14,386 nt of DNA from JANMQK01 sp031370485 (GTDB taxonomy: Bacteria; Acidobacteriota; Polarisedimenticolia; Gp22-AA2). A model generated the notes under the pieces. That model was not told where the DNA came from. It saw nothing but the letters and a program-made list of their open reading frames with translations, and made no database searches. Shown here piece after piece: positions 8,789-14,386 of the stretch; within the stretch, counting starts at the first letter, position 1; the number at the start of each line of letters is the position of its first letter. A program made the position numbers and the translations under genes. The stretch is from NCBI GenBank assembly GCA_031370485.1, contig JANMQK010000282.1:1-14386 (forward strand), read 5' to 3'.

Positions 8789-8919
8789 AGTTGAAACCGG
8801 TCCCCGCGGGAAAAGGATCGCCAACACAAAAGATCGACCCGCAACGCCAGCCTGGATGCCGCTGCGGGCCGAACGCCAAAACCAGCGCGGTATCTCGCGC
8901 AACTAGAAGGTTCTCGTTG

Positions 8920-8948
8920 GAGATACGACCAGAGCCAACGGTTGTCAA
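8920..8948 (-). promoter_or_regulatory. Candidate sigma-70-type promoter for the giant peptidase gene
   Basis: On the minus strand a perfect TTGACA (8948-8943) is followed after 17 bp by TATCTC (8925-8920). Transcription would start near 8913, giving a leader of about 125 nt. The -35 match and the spacing are good; the -10 matches the consensus only at its first three bases. It lies in the 277-bp gap after the kynurenine operon, where a new transcription unit is expected. Confidence 0.4.
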
Positions 8949-9032
8949 TGCCTGTCTTGGTAATCACGCCGGAAGCGCGGTCGAAGCCGGGAGGGGGAGG
9001 CTCCGGGATGCGGCCGGATGTCTTGAGGGGAA

Positions 9033-9045
9033 GGCATTTCATGCC
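9033..9045 (-). terminator. Weak hairpin just after the TDO gene, possible operon end
   Basis: A 5-bp stem with a 3-base loop (GGCAT-GAA-ATGCC on the minus strand) lies 20 bp past the TDO stop. It is followed by TTCCCCTC, not a run of T, so it is a poor intrinsic terminator. It is recorded because an operon end is expected here and nothing better is visible. Confidence 0.2.
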
Positions 9046-9065
9046 GGGGATTTATGGCGCGAGAA

Positions 9066-9848
9066 TCAGAACCTGTGCCGGATGGCCCACAGGTCCGGGA
9101 AGATCGGCTTGAAGAGGGTGGTCCTGAGATACTCGGCGCCCGGCGAGCCCCCGGTACCCCGCTTGTTGCCGATCGTCCGCTCGACCATCTTCACGTGCCG
9201 GTAACGCCATTCCTGGAGGCCCTCGTCGAAATCGGTCATCAGCTCCAGGAGAATGCCGACGTCGGGCCGCGCGCGATACAGGGTGAGGAGGCCCTCCTGG
9301 ACGGTCTCGTCAGGCTGGGTCGGAAGCGCGGGATCGCGTTTCCTGAGTTCGGCCGGAACGTCGACACCCCGCTGCTCGAGGAAATCGTAGAACCGGTCGA
9401 CGACACTCGGCTCGCCCAGCCGCCTCTCCAGGGCCGCCCGCTCGGCGCTGCCTTCTTCGTGGTCCTTCAGCGATTCAGCGCGCTTGTAGCCAAGCAGGAA
9501 TTCGAGCTCCCGGAACTGCGTCGACTGGAACCCGGACGCGCTCTCCAGCCGGTCACGAAAGGCGAGGAAGGAGATCGGGGTCATCGTCTCCAGGATGTCG
9601 ATCTGGCCGACCAGCGTTTTCATCACGGTCCGGGACCGCTTGAAGGTGGCGAGCGCCGAGAACAGGTCGTTGGCCGCGAAGTCGCGCCGGATCTTGTCGA
9701 ATTCGTGCAGGAGAAGCTTGAACCAGAGCTCGTAGACCTGATGGATGATGATGAACAGCGTCTCGTCGTGCTCCGGCGGCAGGGACACCGGCTGCTGGAG
9801 CCCCAGTAGCGTTTCGAGCCTGAGATATTTCGAATAGGTCACGCCCAT
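9066..9848 (-). CDS. kynA: Tryptophan 2,3-dioxygenase (heme-dependent)
   Basis: It oxidises L-tryptophan to N-formylkynurenine with a heme cofactor, the first step of the kynurenine pathway, in the cytoplasm as a homotetramer in known members. The 260 residues span the usual bacterial length. Visible landmarks are the N-terminal TYSKYLRLETLL helix, the distal-pocket His36 in HDETLFIIIHQVYELW, Arg113 in SGFQSTQFRE (carboxylate of the substrate), the axial heme ligand His218 in WRYRHVKMVERTIG, and the GTGGS loop (231-235). The ATG has a GGAGG ribosome site 6 bp upstream. It is the last gene of the operon, 24 bp after KMO. The next step, formamidase, is not encoded in the window. Identification is secure. 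Confidence 0.97.
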   Translation of the reverse strand: MGVTYSKYLRLETLLGLQQPVSLPPEHDETLFIIIHQVYELWFKLLLHEFDKIRRDFAANDLFSALATFKRSRTVMKTLVGQIDILETMTPISFLAFRDRLESASGFQSTQFRELEFLLGYKRAESLKDHEEGSAERAALERRLGEPSVVDRFYDFLEQRGVDVPAELRKRDPALPTQPDETVQEGLLTLYRARPDVGILLELMTDFDEGLQEWRYRHVKMVERTIGNKRGTGGSPGAEYLRTTLFKPIFPDLWAIRHRF

Positions 9849-9854
9849 CTGCGT

Positions 9855-9859
9855 CCTCC
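9855..9859 (-). promoter_or_regulatory. Ribosome binding site of the TDO gene
   Basis: GGAGG on the minus strand lies 6 bp before the ATG at 9848. It supports this start and gives the last operon gene its own initiation signal, unlike the overlapping genes before it. Confidence 0.7.
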
Positions 9860-9872
9860 AGCGCCGTGGCGC

Positions 9873-11252
9873 TCAGTAGCCCCCATGGATGCACAGCACG
9901 AGCGCAAGGGTCAAGAGGAGCAGGATCGAGCCGGCGGCGATTCCGACCAGCCGCTGCTGGCGCGCCTCCCTGCGGACGGCGTCCGCGTAAGGGATGCGGG
10001 TGAAGGTGACCATCATGTAGAGCGGGACGTACCAGGACGGGAAAAGCCGGTGCAGCGTTTTCTCGAGGCTCTTTCTGGCCCGGAAGAGCCGCGACGCGGT
10101 GTGGTCGCGCATCTCCTCGAAGTTGGCGATGGAAAGCGCCGCGAGGGCGTCGGTGTGCACCTTGCGCCTGGTCTCGAACGCGGCGAACGCCGTCCCCAGG
10201 TCCGCGGCATGCTCCCGCAGGCAGTCGCGCAGGACGACGCAGTCCTCGAAGGCCGCGTTGGCCCCCTGGCCGTGAAAGGGGACGACCGCGTGGCATGCGT
10301 CGCCAAGGAGAAGGACCCGTCCCGCCTCGTGCCACGGGCTGCAGCTGATGGTGACGAGAGACCCCGTGGGGTTGCGGAAATACTCCGCCGCGAGATCCGG
10401 CATCAGGGGAGAGGCGTCCGAAAAATTCTTCTCGAAAAACCGGACGACGTCCCGCTCGTCGGCGAGCGCCGCGAAGCTGTTGGGTCCCTCGAACGGCCAG
10501 AACAGCGTGCAGGTGAACGAGCCGTCGATGTTCGGAAGGGCGATCATCATGAACCCTCCCCGCGGCCAGATGTGCAGGGCGTTTTTCTCCAGTCGGAACG
10601 CGCCGTCCGCTCCCGCCGGGATCGTCAGCTCCTTGTATCCGTGCGTCAGGTACGACTGACGGTAGTCGAACCGATCGCGCGCCTGGAGCTGGCGGCGGAC
10701 GGCGGAGTAGGCCCCGTCGGCGGCGATGATGGCGTCGCTCCGGACGTCGGTGCCGCGTCCGGTGGCCGCGTCGAGCAGCGTCAGCGTCGCCGTGTCGGGG
10801 TCCACGTCCACACATTTCGATCCAAAAGAATAGCGGACGTTCGGGAAACGCTCCGCGGCGTTCAGCAGCGCGATATTGAGGTCGGCGCGCGAGACCGAAT
10901 GGTTGGCGTGCCAGGCGGCCGTGCCGTAGGGCTGGAATGCCGTCTCGCCCGACGGGGCGTGGATCATCCGTCCCCGCATCGGGACCGCGAGCGCGGTGAT
11001 GGCATCCAGGAGACCGGCCTCGCCGAGGGCGTGCATTCCCCGGGCTGAGAGAGCGAGGTTGATGGAGCGGCCGCCCGCCCGCGGGTCGGCCCGCGGGTCG
11101 GGGCGCATTTCGAACCCCCGCACCGTGTACCCTTCGCGCCCCAGGAGGATGGCCATGAGCGAGCCACCGAGCCCGGCGCCGACGAGCGTGATCGTGCCGC
11201 GCCCGCCGGCCGGCTCCTGCGGCCCGCCGCCAACGGCCGCCCGGATCGTCAT
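9873..11252 (-). CDS. kmo: Kynurenine 3-monooxygenase (FAD-dependent) with C-terminal membrane helix
   Basis: It hydroxylates L-kynurenine to 3-hydroxykynurenine using NADPH and oxygen. The 459 residues show the FAD-binding GAGLGG at 25-30, the RAGGRSINLALSARG segment typical of KMO (about 58-72), and the second flavin motif GDACHAVVPFHGQGANAAFEDC split over 317-338. Residues about 435-455 (LVGIAAGSILLLLTLALVLC) form one strongly hydrophobic helix, preceded by the basic segment RREARQQR. This resembles the membrane anchor of mitochondrial KMO and suggests attachment to the inner membrane. The ATG overlaps the kynureninase stop in an ATGA, so translation is probably coupled. The reading frame stays open upstream to 11702 without homology, so the ATG at 11252 is preferred. 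Enzyme call secure; membrane attachment inferred. Confidence 0.95.
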   Translation of the reverse strand: MTIRAAVGGGPQEPAGGRGTITLVGAGLGGSLMAILLGREGYTVRGFEMRPDPRADPRAGGRSINLALSARGMHALGEAGLLDAITALAVPMRGRMIHAPSGETAFQPYGTAAWHANHSVSRADLNIALLNAAERFPNVRYSFGSKCVDVDPDTATLTLLDAATGRGTDVRSDAIIAADGAYSAVRRQLQARDRFDYRQSYLTHGYKELTIPAGADGAFRLEKNALHIWPRGGFMMIALPNIDGSFTCTLFWPFEGPNSFAALADERDVVRFFEKNFSDASPLMPDLAAEYFRNPTGSLVTISCSPWHEAGRVLLLGDACHAVVPFHGQGANAAFEDCVVLRDCLREHAADLGTAFAAFETRRKVHTDALAALSIANFEEMRDHTASRLFRARKSLEKTLHRLFPSWYVPLYMMVTFTRIPYADAVRREARQQRLVGIAAGSILLLLTLALVLCIHGGY

Positions 11253-12532
11253 GACCCCGGCGCCGTCGCGCCGGCCTCCAGGATACGGGCGAAGCGCCAT
11301 ATCTCGTGAAACGTGTTGTAGAGGGGGACGGGGGCCACGCGGATCACATCGGGTTCCCGGAAATCGACGACGACGCCCGCATTCTCGAGATAGGCCAGCA
11401 GCTCGCGCGGCCTCTCCGGGACCCTTATCGAGAGCATCGCGCCGCGCGCGAGGGGGTCGCGCGGCGTGAGGATCCGCAGTCTCTCTCCCGGGATCCGATC
11501 GAGGAGGTACTCGAGGAGTCCCGTCATTCTCAGAGACCTGGCGCGCAGCGCCTCCATGCCGGCGTCGTCGAAGATCTCGAGCGAGGCCAGGAGAGGCGCC
11601 ATCGAGAGGATCGGCGGGTTGCTGACCTGCCAGCCGTCCGCGCCCGGGCGCGGCGCGAACTCGTCGCTCATGCGGAACCGGATCTCCGGTTTGTTGCCCC
11701 ACCAGCCCGCCAGCCGCGGGAGGCCGGGGCTCGTGCCGTGCTCTTCATGGACGAAGCAGCCCGCGACCGCGCCGGGCCCGGCGTTGAGGTACTTGTACGA
11801 GCACCAGACGGCGAAATCGATCCGCCAGTCGTGCAGCCTCAGCGGAACGTTCCCGGCCGCGTGCGCCAGATCGAGACCGACCGCGCAGCCCTGCCGGCGG
11901 GCGGCCTCCGCCAGCCGCCCCATGTCGAACAGCTGCCCGGTGACATACTGCACTCCCGGCAGGAGGACCACGGCGATCTCCCGCCCGCGATCCTCGAGGA
12001 GCGATTCGACTTCGGAGGCGTCCGTGACGGTCTCTCCCCGGCGAGGGCGCAGGCGCAGGAGAGAGCGGTCCGGGTCGAGGCCGTGGTGGCGGATCTGCGA
12101 GGCGACGGCGTAGGCGTCCGAGGGGAACGCTCCCTCCTCGATGAGAATGGCGTGGCGATCGGGGGTGGGGCGGTAGAAGGTCGCCAGCATCAGGTGCAGG
12201 TTCACCGTCAGTCCATTCATCATCACGACTTCGCCGGGGCGCGCTCCGACAAGGCGGGCCCCCGCGTCCCGGAACAGCTCGTGGTAGGAGTACCAGGGAC
12301 GGCGCGCTTCGAAATGACCCGCGACACCGAGCGCGGCCCAGTCGTCGAGCTCCTCCTCGATCAGCGACCGCGCGGACAGCGGCGGGAGCCCGAGAGAGTG
12401 GCCGCAGAAATAGATGCTCTCATGACCGTCGCGCGAGCGGGGGATGGCGAAGCGTTCACGGTAGCGCGCCAGGGGATCCTGCGTATCGAGGCCGCGCGCG
12501 AAGGCCTCGTCCGGGCGGAAATCGCGGGTCAC
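11249..12532 (-). CDS. kynU: Kynureninase (PLP-dependent)
   Basis: It cleaves 3-hydroxykynurenine (or kynurenine) to 3-hydroxyanthranilate (or anthranilate) and alanine. This is a fold-type I PLP enzyme of 427 residues, the normal family length. The Schiff-base lysine is Lys247 in WCSYKYLNAGPG. Asp221 in DLAHAAGN should contact the PLP ring nitrogen. Further landmarks are YFCGHSLGLPP (41-51), NGLTVNLH (106-113) and the substrate-region motif RLAGWWGNKPEIRF. It starts with GTG, and that codon overlaps the ACMSD stop as GTGA. No good ribosome site precedes it, so it probably depends on coupling to ACMSD translation. Its stop overlaps the KMO start by 4 bp. Identification is secure. Confidence 0.97.
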   Translation of the reverse strand: MTRDFRPDEAFARGLDTQDPLARYRERFAIPRSRDGHESIYFCGHSLGLPPLSARSLIEEELDDWAALGVAGHFEARRPWYSYHELFRDAGARLVGARPGEVVMMNGLTVNLHLMLATFYRPTPDRHAILIEEGAFPSDAYAVASQIRHHGLDPDRSLLRLRPRRGETVTDASEVESLLEDRGREIAVVLLPGVQYVTGQLFDMGRLAEAARRQGCAVGLDLAHAAGNVPLRLHDWRIDFAVWCSYKYLNAGPGAVAGCFVHEEHGTSPGLPRLAGWWGNKPEIRFRMSDEFAPRPGADGWQVSNPPILSMAPLLASLEIFDDAGMEALRARSLRMTGLLEYLLDRIPGERLRILTPRDPLARGAMLSIRVPERPRELLAYLENAGVVVDFREPDVIRVAPVPLYNTFHEIWRFARILEAGATAPGS

Positions 12533-13557
12533 GGGAGGAATGCGTCCCGCCGCCGGCCGAGAAACCGAAGGGCCGTATCGGCGAGGAGGTGGATCCGGTC
12601 CCCGGGAGCGAGATCCCCCGATGTCGCGATGAGCCGTCCGGGGTCATCCTCGCCAAGAGGGAAAGGGTAGTCGGACCCCATGGCGACAGCCCGCGGTCCG
12701 AGAAGCTCGACCAGGTACGCGAGCGCCCGGACATCGTGCACCAGTGAGTCGACAAAGAACTTCCCCAGGTAGGCGCGCGGGTTCACCCGGTTGTCGGTGG
12801 CGCAGAGGTCGGGGCGGGCCGTGAACCCTTTCTCGATCCGCCCCAGGAGCCACGGGAAAGCGCCCCCCCCGTGGGCGAAGCCGATGCGCAGCGCGGGCAG
12901 CTTCTCGAGGACACCTCCAAAGATGACCGAGCAGATGGCGAGGGTCACCTCATACGGCATCCCCACGAGCCAGGGCAGCCAGTACTTGGGCATCCGCTCC
13001 CTGCCGACCATGTCCCACGGGTGGACGAACACCGCCGCGCCGAGATCGGCGGCCGCCTGGAGGACCGCGGCGACCTCGGGCTCCTCGAGATTCCGGCCGT
13101 TCACGTTGGTGCCGATCTGGACTCCCGCCAGCCCGAGATCCTTGACGCAGCGCTCTAGCTCGCCAATCGCCAGGTCGGCGGACTGCATCGGCAGCGTGCC
13201 CAGGCCGACGAAGCGCCGGGGGTGCGCCCGGACGGTGCCGGCGATGTTGTCGTTCAGGAGGCGGCTCAGCTCGAGGGCGTCCCCCGGTTTCGCCCAGTAG
13301 GAAAACATCACGGGAACGGTCGACAGGACCTGTACGTCCACCCCATCGCGGTCGCATTCCTCGAGACGCCGCGCCGGGTTCCAGCAGGTTTCCGGGATGA
13401 CCCGGAACAGGGTGTCGTCGATGAGCATCCGCGCCGACCCCGCGGTGTCGTGCTCCAGCCGGACGAATCCTCCGTAGCCGAAGCGTTGCCGGAGATCGGG
13501 CCAGGACTTCGGGAGGATGTGGGTGTGGAGATCGACGGTGAAAGACCCGGCGCGCAA
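12529..13557 (-). CDS. 2-Amino-3-carboxymuconate-6-semialdehyde decarboxylase (ACMSD)
   Basis: This zinc-dependent amidohydrolase-fold decarboxylase converts aminocarboxymuconate semialdehyde to 2-aminomuconate-6-semialdehyde, competing with spontaneous closure to quinolinate, the NAD precursor. The 342 residues show the family's metal ligands: His11 and His13 in DLHTHILP, His179 in VFVHPWDM and Asp296 in GSDYPFPLGE, with catalytic His229 in FAHGGGAFP. Arg52 fits the substrate-carboxylate position. The segment VQVLSTVPVMFSYWA (75-89) is characteristic. The start is taken as TTG at 13557, 10 bp after the dioxygenase stop, with an AGGCGG 6 bp ahead. No ATG or GTG start lies between it and the His-x-His motif. 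The placement next to the enzyme that makes its unstable substrate supports the call. Other decarboxylating amidohydrolases are less likely. Confidence 0.93.
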   Translation of the reverse strand: MRAGSFTVDLHTHILPKSWPDLRQRFGYGGFVRLEHDTAGSARMLIDDTLFRVIPETCWNPARRLEECDRDGVDVQVLSTVPVMFSYWAKPGDALELSRLLNDNIAGTVRAHPRRFVGLGTLPMQSADLAIGELERCVKDLGLAGVQIGTNVNGRNLEEPEVAAVLQAAADLGAAVFVHPWDMVGRERMPKYWLPWLVGMPYEVTLAICSVIFGGVLEKLPALRIGFAHGGGAFPWLLGRIEKGFTARPDLCATDNRVNPRAYLGKFFVDSLVHDVRALAYLVELLGPRAVAMGSDYPFPLGEDDPGRLIATSGDLAPGDRIHLLADTALRFLGRRRDAFLP

Positions 13558-13567
13558 GGGCGGCCGC

Positions 13568-14098
13568 CTAGCCTGCCGGCTCGCCCGGGGGCGCTTCCAG
13601 GGTTGAATGGCAGCGCGCGCAGGTGCGCAGCCGCTGGTTCCCGGCGAAGTTCTCGAGGATCGGCTTCAACTGCGTGGCCAGGTCGCTCACGTGCAGCGTC
13701 GCCTCGTGGAGGACCGCGCCGCATCCCTCGCAATACCAGCGGAAGGCATCTTTTTCCTCGGCGCGGCGGGCGCGCTCGACCACCATGCCGACGGTGTTCG
13801 CCCGGCGCTGCGGCGAATGCGGCACGCCGGCCGGGAGCAGGAGGATCTCCCCCTCCCGGATCGGCACATCCCTGGGCTTGCCGTCCTCGACGATTCTCAG
13901 GGTGATATCCCCTTCGATCTGGTAGAAGAGCTCCTCGCCCGGGTCGATGTGGAAATCGTTGCGGCGGTTGGGGCCGCCGACGATCATCACCTGGAACTCG
14001 GCGTCCTTCCAGATCACCGCGTTGCCGACGGGGGGCTTGAGAAGATCACGGTGCTCGTCGATCCAGGTCTTCAAATTGAATGCGGACAGCCGCGCCAT
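13568..14098 (-). CDS. nbaC: 3-Hydroxyanthranilate 3,4-dioxygenase
   Basis: It opens the ring of 3-hydroxyanthranilate to aminocarboxymuconate semialdehyde with non-heme Fe(II). It is a cupin of 176 residues, matching the bacterial form. Iron ligands are His50, Glu56 (HIDPGEELFYQ) and His94 (GVPHSPQR). Arg46, Arg98 and Glu108 occupy the substrate-contact positions. A second, rubredoxin-like metal site is complete: Cys123/Cys126 (WYCEGC) and Cys160/Cys163 (CARC). This C-terminal site is typical of the bacterial and fungal enzymes. The ATG at 14098 is chosen over an in-frame ATG at 14158 because it has a GGAGG 7 bp upstream and the family's N-terminus starts here. It is the first gene of the operon. 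Symbol taken from the 2-nitrobenzoate pathway; kyn naming varies. Confidence 0.96.
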   Translation of the reverse strand: MARLSAFNLKTWIDEHRDLLKPPVGNAVIWKDAEFQVMIVGGPNRRNDFHIDPGEELFYQIEGDITLRIVEDGKPRDVPIREGEILLLPAGVPHSPQRRANTVGMVVERARRAEEKDAFRWYCEGCGAVLHEATLHVSDLATQLKPILENFAGNQRLRTCARCHSTLEAPPGEPAG

Positions 14099-14105
14099 GG
14101 CGGAA

Positions 14106-14110
14106 CCTCC
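14106..14110 (-). promoter_or_regulatory. Ribosome binding site deciding the start of the hydroxyanthranilate dioxygenase gene
   Basis: GGAGG on the minus strand sits 7 bp before the ATG at 14098. It makes this ATG the preferred start over the upstream ATG at 14158, which lies inside the candidate promoter. Confidence 0.7.
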
Positions 14111-14122
14111 CCGGGGACCGGC

Positions 14123-14136
14123 CGGCCTCGCGGCCG
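14123..14136 (-). promoter_or_regulatory. Small leader hairpin with a GCGA loop ahead of the kynurenine operon
   Basis: On the minus strand CGGCC-GCGA-GGCCG forms a 5-bp stem closed by a GNRA-type tetraloop, within the predicted leader between the promoter and the GGAGG. It could affect leader stability or initiation. In GC-rich DNA a stem this short can also be chance. Confidence 0.25.
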
Positions 14137-14148
14137 CCCGGACAGGGT

Positions 14149-14177
14149 TTCGTATCATGTTTCCGCCGCCGGATCAA
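14149..14177 (-). promoter_or_regulatory. Candidate promoter of the kynurenine operon
   Basis: On the minus strand TTGATC (14177-14172) and TACGAA (14154-14149) are separated by 17 bp. The -35 matches the consensus at its first four bases. The -10 is a partial match preceded by TGA, an extended -10 form. Transcription would begin near 14142, leaving a leader of about 44 nt. The position just upstream of the first operon gene is as expected. No operator can be named. Confidence 0.4.
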
Positions 14178-14231
14178 CGCCAGTCCCTTGCTCCACGCGC
14201 GCGGAGGGCATCGCGCAGCGAAGCGAGGGGA

Positions 14232-14250
14232 GGTGTCGCGAAGCGACACC
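14232..14250 (-). repeat. Perfect 8-bp inverted repeat after the AI-2E-like gene, possible terminator or structured 3' end
   Basis: GGTGTCGC and GCGACACC pair without mismatch around a 3-base loop. The hairpin lies 33 bp past the stop of the upstream membrane-protein gene and before the kynurenine operon promoter, where a transcript end is expected. On the minus strand it is followed by TCCCCTCGC with no T run, so an intrinsic terminator is not certain. The motif GCGAAGCGA occurs in it (14238-14246) and again 20 bp away (14218-14226), next to a smaller TCGC-GCA-GCGA stem (14211-14221). Confidence 0.45.
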
Positions 14251-14283
14251 GAACCCGTGCCCGGCCACCGCAGCCCGCGGCGC

Positions 14284-14386
14284 TCAGCGCAGGTTCTTGA
14301 CGTAGGTCTCGTGCAGGATGGCGTTCAGGCCGGCGAGTATCGGGACCGCCACGACGGCGCCGATGAGCCCGGCCAGGTGCAGCCCG
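14284..14386 (-). CDS. C-terminal fragment of an AI-2E family transporter-like membrane protein (5' part outside the window)
   Basis: Only the last 33 residues and the TGA stop are present. The segment has one hydrophobic stretch, LAGLIGAVVAVPILAGLNAI, ended by a short charged tail (HETYVKNLR). A Gly-rich hydrophobic stretch with V-P followed by Ala/Leu and a basic C-terminus is typical of the last helix of AI-2E family (UPF0118) transporters. Members export or exchange small molecules or ions; few are tied to autoinducer-2. It is separated from the kynurenine operon by 185 bp with its own promoter signal, so functional linkage is doubtful. The fragment is short, so another multi-helix membrane protein is possible. 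Confidence 0.55.
   Translation of the reverse strand, partial: GLHLAGLIGAVVAVPILAGLNAILHETYVKNLR

Noticed and set aside
7569..8948. 459-residue minus-strand frame overlapping the start of the peptidase
   Set aside because: It is a different frame from the one with the signal peptide and catalytic triad. Its product is Gly/Ala/Arg-rich and shows no domain.
8789..9065. Possible small genes in the gap (minus-strand frame of 85 codons and a + strand frame of 141 codons)
   Set aside because: No ribosome site, no recognisable sequence and odd composition. The minus-strand frame spans the promoter signals. The gap is better read as intergenic.
11253..11702. Open N-terminal extension of the KMO frame
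   Set aside because: It overlaps the kynureninase coding sequence in another frame and has no flavoprotein sequence. The ATG at 11252 fits the overlap and the family N-terminus.
9054..13300. Several + strand frames of 150-450 codons opposite the kynurenine genes
   Set aside because: They mirror well-identified minus-strand enzymes and have the composition of antisense shadows in high-GC DNA.
14099..14158. Alternative ATG at 14158 for the hydroxyanthranilate dioxygenase
   Set aside because: The 20-residue extension is low-complexity and not part of the family. It lacks a ribosome site, and the ATG lies inside the candidate promoter.

Overview
This is a high-GC bacterial window in which every supported gene lies on the minus strand. 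It holds two unrelated units and a gene fragment. Taxonomy cannot be fixed from this sequence. A high-GC genome, a very large secreted subtilase with thrombospondin type-3 calcium repeats, and a bacterial kynurenine-pathway operon together suggest a soil or sediment lineage such as Acidobacteriota, or less likely Myxococcota. That is a low-confidence guess.

Layout, reading in the direction of transcription (high to low coordinates). (1) 14386-14284 is the last 33 codons of a membrane protein that resembles the C-terminus of AI-2E family transporters. (2) 14283-14099 is non-coding and carries a perfect 8-bp hairpin and a plausible promoter. (3) 14098-9066 is a tight five-gene tryptophan/kynurenine operon: 3-hydroxyanthranilate 3,4-dioxygenase, aminocarboxymuconate-semialdehyde decarboxylase (ACMSD), kynureninase, kynurenine 3-monooxygenase (KMO) and tryptophan 2,3-dioxygenase (TDO). 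Two junctions are 4-bp stop/start overlaps and the others are gaps of 10 and 24 bp, so the genes are almost certainly co-transcribed. (4) 9065-8789 is non-coding, with a good -35 hexamer for the next gene. (5) 8788-1 is one uninterrupted reading frame of 2,929 codons that runs off the window. It encodes a secreted KP43-like S8 serine peptidase followed by a long tail of calcium-binding, cysteine-rich, jelly-roll-like and Ig-like modules.

How the genes work together: TDO opens the tryptophan ring to N-formylkynurenine. A formamidase, not seen here, must release kynurenine. KMO, kynureninase and the dioxygenase then give 3-hydroxykynurenine, 3-hydroxyanthranilate and aminocarboxymuconate semialdehyde. 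ACMSD diverts that last product away from quinolinate/NAD toward aminomuconate semialdehyde, which points to tryptophan breakdown. The giant peptidase is a separate unit. It may feed the cell peptides and amino acids, but no direct link is visible.

I found no RNA genes, CRISPR arrays, insertion sequences or phage genes, and no clearly new defence or biosynthetic system. The most unusual signals are the size and mosaic build of the peptidase, a reversal of third-base preference inside that single gene, a duplicated propeptide-like region, a repeated four-cysteine micro-module, and a KMO with a C-terminal membrane helix.
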